Below, piece after piece: positions 36,370-44,633 of a DNA stretch of 64,000 bases. The DNA is taken from assembly GCA_041739345.1 (NCBI GenBank), contig JBGSNZ010000031.1:1-64000 (forward strand), in the 5' to 3' direction. The translations under genes and the position numbers were made by a program. Position 1 is the first letter of the stretch. Each line of letters starts with the position of its first letter. The notes beneath the pieces were generated by a model. That model made no database searches, had not been told where the DNA came from, and saw nothing but the letters and a program-made list of their open reading frames with translations. Origin of the DNA: DIGJ01 sp041739345 (lineage in GTDB: Bacteria; Bacillota; Clostridia; Lachnospirales; Lachnospiraceae).

Positions 36370-36940
36370 AAAATATATAAGAAGAAGTTTTTGGGTTCAT
36401 CAGTATGAGCAGGAAGAACAATTTCTAAGAGATATGAGAGCAAAGGGATGGAAATTTGTAAAACTTTACAAAGGGATTCCTACAAAATATGAGTTTGAGC
36501 AGTGTGAGCCAGCAGCATATTCGTATCAACTAGATTATGTCACACCAGAAGAAGATACCCCAAATTATCATCAGTTGTTTCAGGACGCAGGATGGGAAGA
36601 AATCATGCCATGGGATGGAATTAATGGAAAATGGTATTATTTTGCTAAGAAAATGGAAGGTGAAATCGAAGAAAAAATCTTTACCGATCATGAGTCTAAA
36701 TTGCAATTAGTAAATAAATTAATAAAGACCTATGGCGTATTCTTTTTCGTATTTATTTTATTGGAAATCAATGCTTTTGGTCGCACCACGCAGCTTTTAA
36801 CAGAGAAATCTTTATGGTTGTTGTTAGACATTCCACTTACAATTTTGATGGGAATAGCAGTGATTTGGTATATCTATCTTGAATTTGCAATGTTTCAGAT
36901 GAAGAAAAAAATACAAGAAAAGATAAAAACTCAGCTATAA
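36356..36940 (+). CDS. DUF2812 membrane protein
   Basis: 194 residues. The N-terminal soluble part has the DUF2812 pattern (FLRDMRAKGWKF, YEFEQCEP.AYSYQLDY, LFQDAGWEEI, WYYFAKK). Two membrane segments follow near residues 122-142 and 157-180. Overlaps the end of padR, so translation is coupled. The family always seems to accompany PadR regulators; whether it senses a signal or acts with the exporter downstream is unknown. Confidence 0.85.
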   Translation: MKENKKYIRRSFWVHQYEQEEQFLRDMRAKGWKFVKLYKGIPTKYEFEQCEPAAYSYQLDYVTPEEDTPNYHQLFQDAGWEEIMPWDGINGKWYYFAKKMEGEIEEKIFTDHESKLQLVNKLIKTYGVFFFVFILLEINAFGRTTQLLTEKSLWLLLDIPLTILMGIAVIWYIYLEFAMFQMKKKIQEKIKTQL

Positions 36941-37054
36941 AATAAAAAGGGAATGTATAATTTGGGATGGAATTAGATTTTGGCAAATTCACGCAGGAAA
37001 AAGCACAATTGACGCAATTTCGATTGAATTTACAGAGGAAGTAATTTACAATAG

Positions 37055-37152
37055 GTGCATAAAAATAGGTGTGTACACATGTTTTTATGTTTTACTCAGC
37101 AAGTTTGTGTATGCGCTGCGCACACAAACTTGATATGCACAAAGAGCAGCGC
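37055..37152 (+). promoter_or_regulatory. Structured leader upstream of the ABC ATPase
   Basis: Hairpin 1: CATAAAAA (37058-37065) with TTTTTATG (37082-37089), enclosing the palindrome TGTGTACACA. Hairpin 2: an 11-base perfect stem (37100-37110 with 37122-37132). GCGCTGC in its loop (37113-37119) is complementary to GCAGCGC at 37146-37152, seven bases before the GAGGAG ribosome binding site, so a pseudoknot could form. GTGCAT (37055) may alternatively pair with ATGCAC (37135). Confidence 0.55.
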
Positions 37153-37168
37153 AGAAATGAGGAGAAAA

Positions 37169-37948
37169 ATGATTCAGGTAAATAATCTTACGAAGGTCTA
37201 TAAGCTTTCCAAGAAGCAAATGGCAGAGCAAAAGACCAAGAAAAACATGAAAAAGGCAGTGACTAACATAGATATCAAAGCGGTGCCAGGTGAAATCTAT
37301 GGACTTTTGGGTCCAAATGGAGCTGGAAAGACAACAGCGCTTCGCTGTATTGCTACATTGCTAAAGCCAACAGAAGGTGATATTTCTGTTTGTGGCTTGG
37401 ATACGGTAACACAGTCGGAGGGTGTCCGCAAGAAGATTGCATTTCTAACCAATGAAATAAAACTTGATCCGCAGTTTTCGCCAACTTACATGTTTCGTTT
37501 TTTTGGAAGACTTCATGGATTAACGGATGCACAGATTAATGAGCGAATGAAAGTCTTATTTGAGCAGTTTGGAATAACCGAATTTAAGGATAAGAAAATT
37601 GATGAATTATCAACTGGTATGAAACAAAAAGCTGCAATTGCGGTAAGTTTAGTACATGATCCTGAAGTTGTCATCTTTGATGAACCGACGAATGGACTAG
37701 ATATTGTAACGGCAAGAACGGTTACAGATTACTTGAAGGAATTAAGGGCACAGGGAAAAGTGGTTATTGTTTCTACTCATATAATGTCTGAGGCAGAAAA
37801 GCTATGTGATCGAATCGGAATCATTATAAATGGTCAAAAGGTGATGGAAGGAACACTTTCGGAAATATTAGTTGAGACACAGGGAGAAGACTTAGAGGAC
37901 GCTTTCTTCCGTTTATATGAACAGTATAATACTGAGGAGGTGCGATAA
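37169..37948 (+). CDS. ABC transporter ATPase (NatA-like)
   Basis: 259 residues from the ATG at 37169 (GAGGAG upstream); the frame extends to 37055 but that part is the structured leader and encodes an implausible Cys-rich stretch. Walker A GPNGAGKTT, signature LSTGMKQKAA, Walker B VVIFDEPTNGLD, switch His in VSTHIM. A basic insertion (KKQMAEQKTKKNMKKA) after the first strand is typical of NatA-type exporters. Partner permease follows after one base. Substrate may be Na+, a drug or a peptide. Confidence 0.9.
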   Translation: MIQVNNLTKVYKLSKKQMAEQKTKKNMKKAVTNIDIKAVPGEIYGLLGPNGAGKTTALRCIATLLKPTEGDISVCGLDTVTQSEGVRKKIAFLTNEIKLDPQFSPTYMFRFFGRLHGLTDAQINERMKVLFEQFGITEFKDKKIDELSTGMKQKAAIAVSLVHDPEVVIFDEPTNGLDIVTARTVTDYLKELRAQGKVVIVSTHIMSEAEKLCDRIGIIINGQKVMEGTLSEILVETQGEDLEDAFFRLYEQYNTEEVR

Positions 37949-37949
37949 G

Positions 37950-39170
37950 ATGAATGGAATTAGAACAGTAGCAGGAAAAGAATTAGCCCGTGTATTTGGT
38001 GATAAAAAATTAATATTTAGTCTGTTTATTATGCCGGCAGTACTAATGTTTGTATTATATTCTTTAATGGGAAAAGCAATGGGCGGTATGATGGATGATA
38101 TTGAAAAACATGTACCAAGTGTTTATGTACAGAATGCGCCAGATGGCTTTGATGAATTTACGAAATCAGTAAAAGCTGATTCAGATACTACATATTTAGA
38201 ATCGACGGATTCACTAGACGATATAAAAGCAAATATTAAAAATGGTGATGTTGATTTGTTAATTGTTTTTCCGGAAAACTTCTTAGAAGCAGTAAATGGT
38301 TATTCGGAGGGAATGGAGATTCCAGAAATAAAAACGTATTACAATCCAGCGGAAGATTATTCTTCAGAGGCAAGAAGTAGTTATGCAAATACCATCCTTA
38401 CAGCTTATCAGCAATCGTTATTAGCAGATAGAGTTGGGGATTTGAATAGTCTTACAGTATTCCAGGTGGATTTAGATGAAAGTACATCTATTATTACAGA
38501 TGAGAGCAAAGCGTCTGGAAAGATGCTTGCAATGATGCTTCCTTATCTTATTGTAATGTTATTATTTACTGGACCAATGAGCCTTGGAGTAGATGCTATC
38601 ACCGGAGAAAAAGAAAGAGGAACGATGGCGAGCATGTTAGTGGCACCGGTAAAGAGAAGTCAGATTGTAGTAGGAAAGATTATAGCACTTTCCCTCCTTT
38701 CCTGTTTATCAGCTATTGTATATGCGGTTTCTATTATTATTTCCGTTCCACGTATGTTCAATGGAATGGATGTTGATGGACTTAGTACAAATGCGAGCTT
38801 TTCGATTCTACAGATGGTACAGCTTTTGCTAATTATGTTGTCCCTCGTTTATTTTTACGTAGCGATTGTAACCTTAATTGCAGTTTTTGCAAAGACAGCA
38901 AAAGAAGCTGGAACTTATGTTTCTCCTGTTTATATTGTTGTAATCGTAGCAGGTGTTCTTACGATGTTTAGCGGTAATAGTGAAATGAATCTTCCTCTTT
39001 TTGCAATTCCAGTATATGGTAGTGCAGCAGCCATTCAAAGGGTTATCACTGGAGAACTTACGGCAGCACAATTTGGAACGTCAATTCTTGGAATTGTGAT
39101 TATTTCTGTGATTTTAACGGCACTGATTACAAAGGCATTTAATAGTGAGAAGGTTATGTTTAATGCATAA
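37950..39170 (+). CDS. ABC-2 type permease (NatB-like)
   Basis: 406 residues from the ATG at 37950, nine bases after GAGGAGG. One membrane helix near residues 20-40 is followed by a large extracytoplasmic domain (about 45-190), then five or six helices starting at KMLAMMLPYLIVMLLFTGPM. The conserved GEKERGTMASMLVAPVKRSQIVVGK amphipathic segment near 220-245 identifies the ABC-2 exporter class. With the ATPase it makes a two-component exporter, in a PadR-controlled operon. Confidence 0.9.
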   Translation: MNGIRTVAGKELARVFGDKKLIFSLFIMPAVLMFVLYSLMGKAMGGMMDDIEKHVPSVYVQNAPDGFDEFTKSVKADSDTTYLESTDSLDDIKANIKNGDVDLLIVFPENFLEAVNGYSEGMEIPEIKTYYNPAEDYSSEARSSYANTILTAYQQSLLADRVGDLNSLTVFQVDLDESTSIITDESKASGKMLAMMLPYLIVMLLFTGPMSLGVDAITGEKERGTMASMLVAPVKRSQIVVGKIIALSLLSCLSAIVYAVSIIISVPRMFNGMDVDGLSTNASFSILQMVQLLLIMLSLVYFYVAIVTLIAVFAKTAKEAGTYVSPVYIVVIVAGVLTMFSGNSEMNLPLFAIPVYGSAAAIQRVITGELTAAQFGTSILGIVIISVILTALITKAFNSEKVMFNA

Positions 39171-39197
39171 AACAAGAAAAGCTTTGCAAATAGAAAG

Positions 39198-39434
39198 GCG
39201 ATAGTTGCAAAGTTTGAGATTTTGTTCAATAAAAAAGCTTCCGCTCCAAAGGAATCTTCCTTAGCGACAGCACGATAGACGATTTTAGTAAGCCATAAGC
39301 AGTTATAATGCCGTGGGTGGCACGACATTATGACTATTGTCTTACTAAAATAATCGTGCAAATGCCGCTTAGAAAAATTCCTTTGGAGCGGAAGCTTTTT
39401 TATTGGACGAAAGTTTTTTGATTGCAACTATCGC
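39198..39434. repeat. Hairpin repeat, copy B (long form) in an extended dyad
   Basis: Arms 39228-39255 and 39377-39404 pair over 28 bases; GCACGAT/ATCGTGC, ATTTTAGTAAG/CTTACTAAAAT and an 11-base stem around GGTGG continue inward, so nearly all 177 bases fold. A further exact 13-base pair (39198-39210 with 39422-39434) shares the same centre at 39316. Compared with copy A, one arm base pair differs on both sides (A-T versus G-C), a compensatory change. It fills the gap between the exporter operon and tetR and would terminate transcription from either side. Confidence 0.87.
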
Positions 39435-39491
39435 ATGCAATGGTGAAGGCTTTTAAAAAGATTTTTGTAAATGGATAGTATGGGAAGTGGC

Positions 39492-39539
39492 TTGACAGAA
39501 AGAAGAGTTTGTTTTAAGATAAAATTGAACGATGTTCAA
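39492..39539 (+). promoter_or_regulatory. tetR promoter and operator
   Basis: TTGACA (39492-39497), 17-base spacer, TAAGAT (39515-39520). TTGAAC-GAT-GTTCAA (39525-39539), a perfect dyad, covers the predicted start site; expected target of the TetR protein encoded just downstream. Confidence 0.82.
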
Positions 39540-39562
39540 AAACAAAACAAAGGTGTGAATAT

Positions 39563-40126
39563 ATGAAATCAGAGTTAACGAAAAAAACAATTGTGGAAAA
39601 AACCATTGAATTAATATTAGAGACAGATGGAAATGTGGAGGAAATCACTGTACGAAGGATCGCGGAACGGGCAAATGTTGGAATTGGGTTAGTGAATCAC
39701 TATTTTGAATCAAAGGATAAGCTGATTGAAGTGTGCGTTCAGCAAATCATAAGTGGTGTTGTTCACTCTTTTCAAATAAAACGGGGTGTAAACGAAGAGC
39801 CGCTGGAAACTACAAAGTTTGTAGCAAAGCAGGTCGTGGATTTTTTAATGGAGCAGAAGGAGATTTCGAAGGTTTCGATTTTGGGCGATTTGAAACAACC
39901 AGAGCTTACAGATAACACTATGGGTACAGTAATGGGATTTGGAAATTGTTTGTCTGATGGTAAAATTACGATGGAACATAAGGTGAATGCATTCTTGCTG
40001 ACTAGTATTCTACAAGAATCTTTTTTAAGGAAGGAACAGTTAAAGGAAGCCTTTGGAATTGATTTTTATAATAAGCAACAAAGAGATACCTTTATTAATT
40101 TGGTAGTAGATAAAATTGGGAGGTAA
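39563..40126 (+). CDS. TetR-family transcriptional regulator
   Basis: 187 residues. N-terminal helix-turn-helix: ITVRRIAERANVGIGLVNHYFESKDKLIEVC (residues 24-54), with the YFESKDKL motif diagnostic of the family. The C-terminal ligand-binding domain is divergent. It is followed after six bases by a flavoprotein gene that it probably controls through the dyad at 39525-39539. The effector is unknown. Confidence 0.9.
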   Translation: MKSELTKKTIVEKTIELILETDGNVEEITVRRIAERANVGIGLVNHYFESKDKLIEVCVQQIISGVVHSFQIKRGVNEEPLETTKFVAKQVVDFLMEQKEISKVSILGDLKQPELTDNTMGTVMGFGNCLSDGKITMEHKVNAFLLTSILQESFLRKEQLKEAFGIDFYNKQQRDTFINLVVDKIGR

Positions 40127-40132
40127 CATGAT

Positions 40133-40954
40133 ATGGAATATTTAATCATTAATGGAAGTCCTCATAAGGGGAATACTTGGAAAATAGTTGAATGCGCGTT
40201 AGAAGTAATTTCAAAAAAGGATAAGAATGCTTCTTTTTTTGAAATACATTTAGCAGAAGAAAACATTCCTTTTTGTATGGGATGTAGTAATTGCTTTCGA
40301 AAAGGTATTGAGTTTTGCCCTCATAAGGAAGCGGTTGAGAAAATATTGAAAGCTATGGAGGTAGCAGATGGTATAATTGTTGCTTCTACGACTTTCAACA
40401 TGCGTGAAACAGCCCTTTTAAAAAATATGTTTGATCATTTTTGTTTTATGATGCACCGTCCTCATTTTTTCACAAAAAAAGCAATGGTTATAACCTCTGT
40501 TGGGGGTATGGGTGGAAAATCCGCTGCAAAAGGAATCGCGGCTACCCTAAAAGCGATTGGAGTAAATCGGTGCTATCAATTTGCAGTAAGAACGGTAAGT
40601 TGGAATGCGTATGAGCCAAGTGAAAGTATGAAGTTCAAATTGAAAAAAGTAACAGAAAATTTTTGCATAGATGTGATGTCAAACCGCCTGCATGTTCCGT
40701 CAACAGAACTATTGATTCCTTTTAATATATTTCGGGGTATGTCGGTTTATTATGTACCTGGTACGAAATTTGAAACACAGGATGGCATTTATTATATGGA
40801 TGCACTTCGCAAAAATAGGGTTTATGATGCGAGAGTACCAGTTCGATTTTATCAGAAAGCATTGGGCTTCCTATTTTATCAAATTGGAAAAATAGCAGGA
40901 AGACGTATGATAGTAACTTACAAAAAATCGGATAAATCCTTACTTTTTAAATAA
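40133..40954 (+). CDS. Flavodoxin-fold NADPH-dependent FMN reductase-like protein
   Basis: 273 residues, RBS GGGAGG. The N terminus IINGSPHKGNTWK (residues 4-16) is the FMN phosphate-binding loop of the iron-sulfur flavoprotein/NADPH FMN reductase family. CMGCSNC plus a later Cys (residues 48-62) could hold an FeS cluster, as in archaeal Isf proteins, though the spacing is not identical. The C-terminal third (from about 180) is an extension without known motifs. In an apparent two-gene operon with tetR; likely handles quinone, nitro or other electrophilic compounds. Confidence 0.8.
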   Translation: MEYLIINGSPHKGNTWKIVECALEVISKKDKNASFFEIHLAEENIPFCMGCSNCFRKGIEFCPHKEAVEKILKAMEVADGIIVASTTFNMRETALLKNMFDHFCFMMHRPHFFTKKAMVITSVGGMGGKSAAKGIAATLKAIGVNRCYQFAVRTVSWNAYEPSESMKFKLKKVTENFCIDVMSNRLHVPSTELLIPFNIFRGMSVYYVPGTKFETQDGIYYMDALRKNRVYDARVPVRFYQKALGFLFYQIGKIAGRRMIVTYKKSDKSLLFK

Positions 40955-41101
40955 ATTACGGATAAATTTAAAGATAAAAAAGAAGAGAAAAGCAAATAGT
41001 ACGAGAAAAATAATATAGATAATAGTTATAGTTATGCTAGATGTAGATGTTGATGTATTGGATGAGCTTACACTAGCAAAAAATCTTAAATAGTTAGTCA
41101 T
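40940..41101 (-). CDS. 53-residue single-span membrane protein
   Basis: Starts at 41101 with AAGGGAG seven bases upstream and a good promoter (minus-strand TTGACA at 41155-41160, 17 bases, TATGCT at 41132-41137). The N-terminal 24 residues are Ser/Thr-rich (SVSSSNTSTSTSS), followed by one long hydrophobic segment (about 24-46) and a basic tail FKFIRNLFKK. It converges on and overlaps the end of the flavoprotein gene by 15 bases. No family recognised; small hydrophobic proteins of this kind include toxins and membrane-protein regulators. Confidence 0.6.
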   Translation of the reverse strand: MTNYLRFFASVSSSNTSTSTSSITITIIYIIFLVLFAFLFFFIFKFIRNLFKK

Positions 41102-41319
41102 GAATAATCTCCCTTTGAACTTTATAATTACAGCATACATTAAATGTAAAAATATGTCAAATCGTATTCGAGTCATATCACCAAAAAGCTTCACTTCCAA
41201 AATAAGTTCCCTCGATATTATTTTAGCAATGATTAAAGGGTTTATTTTGAAGGGGGAGGCTTTTATTTTTTTGAAATTTAGTAAATCAATATGTTAAGCA
41301 TTAATGAATGAAAAAACTA

Positions 41320-41354
41320 TTGACAAATACAATTTAATTGCATACAATTTAATT
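41320..41354 (+). promoter_or_regulatory. Promoter with tandem 12-base repeat
   Basis: TTGACA (41320-41325), 17-base spacer, TACAAT (41343-41348). TACAATTTAATT occurs at 41328-41339 and again at 41343-41354, a 15-base period covering spacer and -10; a probable operator. Confidence 0.75.
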
Positions 41355-41386
41355 TAAAAATATAGTTAAGAGAGGTGCTGTAGAAG

Positions 41387-42136
41387 ATGAAAATAGTAGC
41401 GTTAGAGTTTTACAAGGATGGGGAAATGAAAGAAACATTTGCGTTGGGAGGTTCCATTGATCAAGGAGAGTTGGATGAAAGTCGTGTATATCCGGCTAGT
41501 CTTCAAAATTATCTAATTGATACAGGAAGTGAGGTTATATTGATTGACACCGGGCTGCCTGTTGAAACGCCAGATTTCAAAAAAGAAGAGGGTCAGAAAC
41601 TCTATATGGGGCAAAAGGTCGCTGATTATTACAAAGCACTGGAAATCGCTGGATATGAACCAAAGGATGTGAGTAAGATTATAGTAACACACAAACATCC
41701 AGACCATACTGGAGAACTTCGGTATTTTCCAAATGCGAAAATATATCTATCACAGATAGAAGCAGAGGATATGGGATTGACTGGAGAAAATATTATACCA
41801 GTTACTTTTAAGGATGGTGCATTTGAAAATTTCAAACAAAGTGAAATGATTGCAGAAAATATAGTGATGTTGCCAGCTTATGGACATACCAAAGGAAATT
41901 CCATTGCAATTATGAAAGTGGATGATTTGTACTATTTGTTCCATGGAGATGTGACCTATACCGACGAAGCATTGAGAAGAAAGGCTCTTTCGGTTGTATT
42001 TGAAGATAAGGAAGCAGCAAGGGATACCTTATTGAAGGTGAGAGAATTTGTAGAAACACATGACACGATTTATCTTTCAACACATACACCAGAGGGAGTT
42101 AAGGCACTCGCAAACAAGGAAATATTTCAATTTTAA
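41387..42136 (+). CDS. Metallo-beta-lactamase-fold hydrolase
   Basis: 249 residues. Metal-binding motif THKHPDHTG near residues 100-108 (H-x-H-x-D-H form), a second His in YGHTKGNS near 165, and Asp in FHGDVTYTDEA near 186. This resembles lactonase-like members (AttM/AiiA group), but the substrate is not determined. RBS AGAGAGG. Followed after 12 bases by a nitroreductase, together an apparent two-gene operon controlled at 41320-41354. Confidence 0.87.
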   Translation: MKIVALEFYKDGEMKETFALGGSIDQGELDESRVYPASLQNYLIDTGSEVILIDTGLPVETPDFKKEEGQKLYMGQKVADYYKALEIAGYEPKDVSKIIVTHKHPDHTGELRYFPNAKIYLSQIEAEDMGLTGENIIPVTFKDGAFENFKQSEMIAENIVMLPAYGHTKGNSIAIMKVDDLYYLFHGDVTYTDEALRRKALSVVFEDKEAARDTLLKVREFVETHDTIYLSTHTPEGVKALANKEIFQF

Positions 42137-42148
42137 GGAGGGACTATT

Positions 42149-42889
42149 ATGAACGAAACAATAAGAATAATTCAAAATCATAGATCAATTCGGAATTTTT
42201 TAGAACGTGAGGTAGAGGATTCCATGATTGATATCATTTTACAATCAGCACAGTCTATGCCAAATTCAATCAATGGGCAGCAGGTGTCGGCTATTGTAAT
42301 TAAAGATAAAGCGAAAAAAGAAAAACTAGCGGAGCTAGCCGGAGGGCAGAGCTGGGTTGCTGCGGCACCCGTGTTTATCGTATTTGCAATGGACTTTTAT
42401 AAGTCGAATCTGGCAGCAAAGAAAAATGGACTGACACAGGTGATACATGAAAGTGCCGAAGGTACACTAGTGGGTGCGTTTGATGGAGGGCTGGCAATGG
42501 GAGGCGCTATTGTGGCAGCAGAGTCACTTGGACTTGGTATTGTACCTATTGGAGGCGTGAGAAAAAATCCGGATGAGGTAATTTCGCTTCTTAATCTTCC
42601 GCAATATGTATTCCCTCTGGTTGGTCTTGCAATTGGATATCCAGCAGATAACTCACAGAAAAAACCACGATTACCGTTTTCTACTTTTAAGCATGAAGAA
42701 GTGTATCATAAAGAAGGATTGGATGCTGCAATTGAAGAATATGACGAGATGATGGAAGACTATTTAAAAGAGGTTGGTCGAGAAGCAGAAGGAAATTGGA
42801 GTAAATATACTTCGGGAATCTACCAATATGTCTACTATCCAAAAGTATATCCAACACTAAAAGAGCAGTTATTTAAAAATAACAAGTAA
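42149..42889 (+). CDS. NfsA/FRP-type nitroreductase
   Basis: 246 residues. FMN-binding elements of the nitroreductase superfamily: NHRSIRNFLEREV at residues 10-22, QSAQSMPNSINGQQ near 33-46, and GGLAMGGAIVAAESLGLGIVPIGGVRKNP near 113-141, which is characteristic of NADPH-dependent NfsA proteins. RBS AAGGAGGG. Reduces nitroaromatics, quinones or flavin; physiological substrate unknown. Ends at a bidirectional terminator. Confidence 0.9.
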   Translation: MNETIRIIQNHRSIRNFLEREVEDSMIDIILQSAQSMPNSINGQQVSAIVIKDKAKKEKLAELAGGQSWVAAAPVFIVFAMDFYKSNLAAKKNGLTQVIHESAEGTLVGAFDGGLAMGGAIVAAESLGLGIVPIGGVRKNPDEVISLLNLPQYVFPLVGLAIGYPADNSQKKPRLPFSTFKHEEVYHKEGLDAAIEEYDEMMEDYLKEVGREAEGNWSKYTSGIYQYVYYPKVYPTLKEQLFKNNK

Positions 42890-42905
42890 GGAAGGATTGT
42901 ATTAA

Positions 42906-42951
42906 AAAAGGATTTGTTGCAAAAATCAAATTATTTGCAACAAATCCTTTT
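42906..42951. terminator. Bidirectional terminator
   Basis: AAAAGGATTTGTTGCAAA pairs perfectly with TTTGCAACAAATCCTTTT between the convergent nitroreductase and asnS genes. Confidence 0.9.
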
Positions 42952-43019
42952 GATATTCAAGGTTCTTCGAAATGTCATGTGAAATATTCACGCATTACTT
43001 ATCCAATGAAACAAACGAA

Positions 43020-44414
43020 TTACAAATCGCAGTTATTTACAGTTCTAGGGAATGGAATAACATCGCGGATGTTACCCATACCAGTTAAGTACATAACGCA
43101 ACGTTCAAAGCCAAGACCAAATCCTGCATGACGAGTAGAACCATATTTTCTAAGGTCAAGATAGAAGCCATAATCATCTGGGTTCAATGAAAGTTCATTC
43201 ATACGCTCAATTAACTTATCATAATCATCTTCTCTTTGACTTCCACCGATGATTTCACCAATACCAGGAACTAATAGGTCCATAGCAGCAACAGTTTTAT
43301 TGTCATCGTTCATTTTCATGTAGAATGCTTTGATATCCTTTGGATAATCGGTTACAAAGACTGGTTTTTTGTAGATTTCTTCGGTTAAATAACGTTCGTG
43401 TTCGGTCTGAAGGTCACATCCCCAGGATACCTTGTAATCAAATTTATCATTGTTTTTTTCTAAGATTTCAATTGCCTGTGTATAAGTGACATGGCCAAAA
43501 TCGGAAGAAGTAACATGTTGTAGGCGTTCGATTAAGCCTTTGTCAACGAACTGATTTAAGAAGTTCATTTCTTCTGGCGCTTTTTCTAATACAAAATTGA
43601 TGATAAACTTAATCATGCTTTCAGCAAGAATCATATCATCTTTTAAGTCAGCAAATGCAATTTCTGGTTCGATCATCCAAAATTCAGCTGCATGACGGGT
43701 TGTATTCGAATTCTCTGCACGAAAAGTTGGTCCGAAGGTATAAATGTTACGAAATGCTTGTGCATAAGTTTCACCATTTAATTGACCACTTACGGTAAGA
43801 TTGGTTTCTTTATTAAAGAAGTCCTGCGTATAATCTATTTTTCCATCTTCAGTTCTTGGAAGGTTGTCTAAGTCTAGCGTGGTAACACGGAACATTTCTC
43901 CGGCACCCTCGCAGTCACTTCCGGTAATGAGTGGAGTGTGAACATATACAAAATCACGATCTTGAAAGAACGTGTGAATGGCATGCGCGATTAAAGAACG
44001 AATACGGAATACTGCTTGATACGTATTAGTCCTTGGTCTTAAGTGTGAAATAGTTCTTAAGTACTCCAAAGAGTGACGTTTCTTTTGTAAAGGATAGTCT
44101 GCACTTGAAGTTCCTTCTATAATTACATCTTCAGCCTGAATTTCAAATGGCTGTTTTGCTTCTGGAGTAGCAACTAACGTTCCGTTTATAATGATTGCGG
44201 AGCCGACGTTTAGTTTTGCTATTTCAGAAAAGTTAGATATTTTTTCCTCACTATAAACAATTTGAAGAGTTTCAAAGAAAGTTCCATCATTTATTACGAC
44301 AAAACCAAAGGTTTTTGAATCTCGATTACTACGAACCCATCCTCCTACAGAAATGGTTTTTCCAACATACTCTGCCGGATTTCGGTAGAGTACCCTAACG
44401 GTTATTAACTGCAT
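43020..44414 (-). CDS. asnS: Asparaginyl-tRNA synthetase
   Basis: 464 residues. N-terminal OB-fold anticodon-binding domain (ISVGGWVRSNRDSKTFGFVVINDGT, residues 20-45), class II catalytic core with motif 2 FRAENSNTTRHAAEFWMIEPE near 228-248 and motif 3 GFGLGFERCVMYLTG near 432-446. The Asn-type insertion and motif 2 sequence separate it from AspRS. No T-box leader was found upstream, but a 13-base dyad lies at 44481-44522. Confidence 0.97.
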   Translation of the reverse strand: MQLITVRVLYRNPAEYVGKTISVGGWVRSNRDSKTFGFVVINDGTFFETLQIVYSEEKISNFSEIAKLNVGSAIIINGTLVATPEAKQPFEIQAEDVIIEGTSSADYPLQKKRHSLEYLRTISHLRPRTNTYQAVFRIRSLIAHAIHTFFQDRDFVYVHTPLITGSDCEGAGEMFRVTTLDLDNLPRTEDGKIDYTQDFFNKETNLTVSGQLNGETYAQAFRNIYTFGPTFRAENSNTTRHAAEFWMIEPEIAFADLKDDMILAESMIKFIINFVLEKAPEEMNFLNQFVDKGLIERLQHVTSSDFGHVTYTQAIEILEKNNDKFDYKVSWGCDLQTEHERYLTEEIYKKPVFVTDYPKDIKAFYMKMNDDNKTVAAMDLLVPGIGEIIGGSQREDDYDKLIERMNELSLNPDDYGFYLDLRKYGSTRHAGFGLGFERCVMYLTGMGNIRDVIPFPRTVNNCDL

Positions 44415-44480
44415 TTTTTATTACCTGTACCTTTCTACAATTTCTTTTTTCTGCATTCATTTCATGTTTACAAAATTATA

Positions 44481-44522
44481 ATTATAGTAAACATTTATAT
44501 AAACATATTTGTTTACTATAAT
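44481..44522. promoter_or_regulatory. Dyad between asnS and transaldolase genes
   Basis: Exact 13-base complements ATTATAGTAAACA (44481-44493) and its mirror (44510-44522), with a third GTTTACA half site at 44466-44472. TATAAT-like hexamers occur in both arms on both strands. A candidate operator for asnS on the minus strand. Confidence 0.6.
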
Positions 44523-44564
44523 AGACGAAAATATGTGAAAATGCAAGAGGCGCAAGGGATGCTA

Positions 44565-44593
44565 TAGACAAAAAGATGGACATGTGCTATGAT
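44565..44593 (+). promoter_or_regulatory. Promoter of the transaldolase gene
   Basis: TAGACA (44565-44570), 17-base spacer, TATGAT (44588-44593); start codon 41 bases downstream with AAAGGAG. Confidence 0.7.
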
Positions 44594-44633
44594 AATTGAA
44601 TCTTAAAAGTAAGCTTAAAAGGAGAAAAAGAAT

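Noticed and set aside
37055..37168. Longer N terminus for the ABC ATPase
   Set aside because: The extra codons are Cys-rich, lack a ribosome binding site and coincide with the paired leader; homologous ATPases start at the MIQVNNL position.
44415..44633. T-box riboswitch for asnS
   Set aside because: No specifier stem, T-box consensus or antiterminator was found; the region is short and AT-rich.
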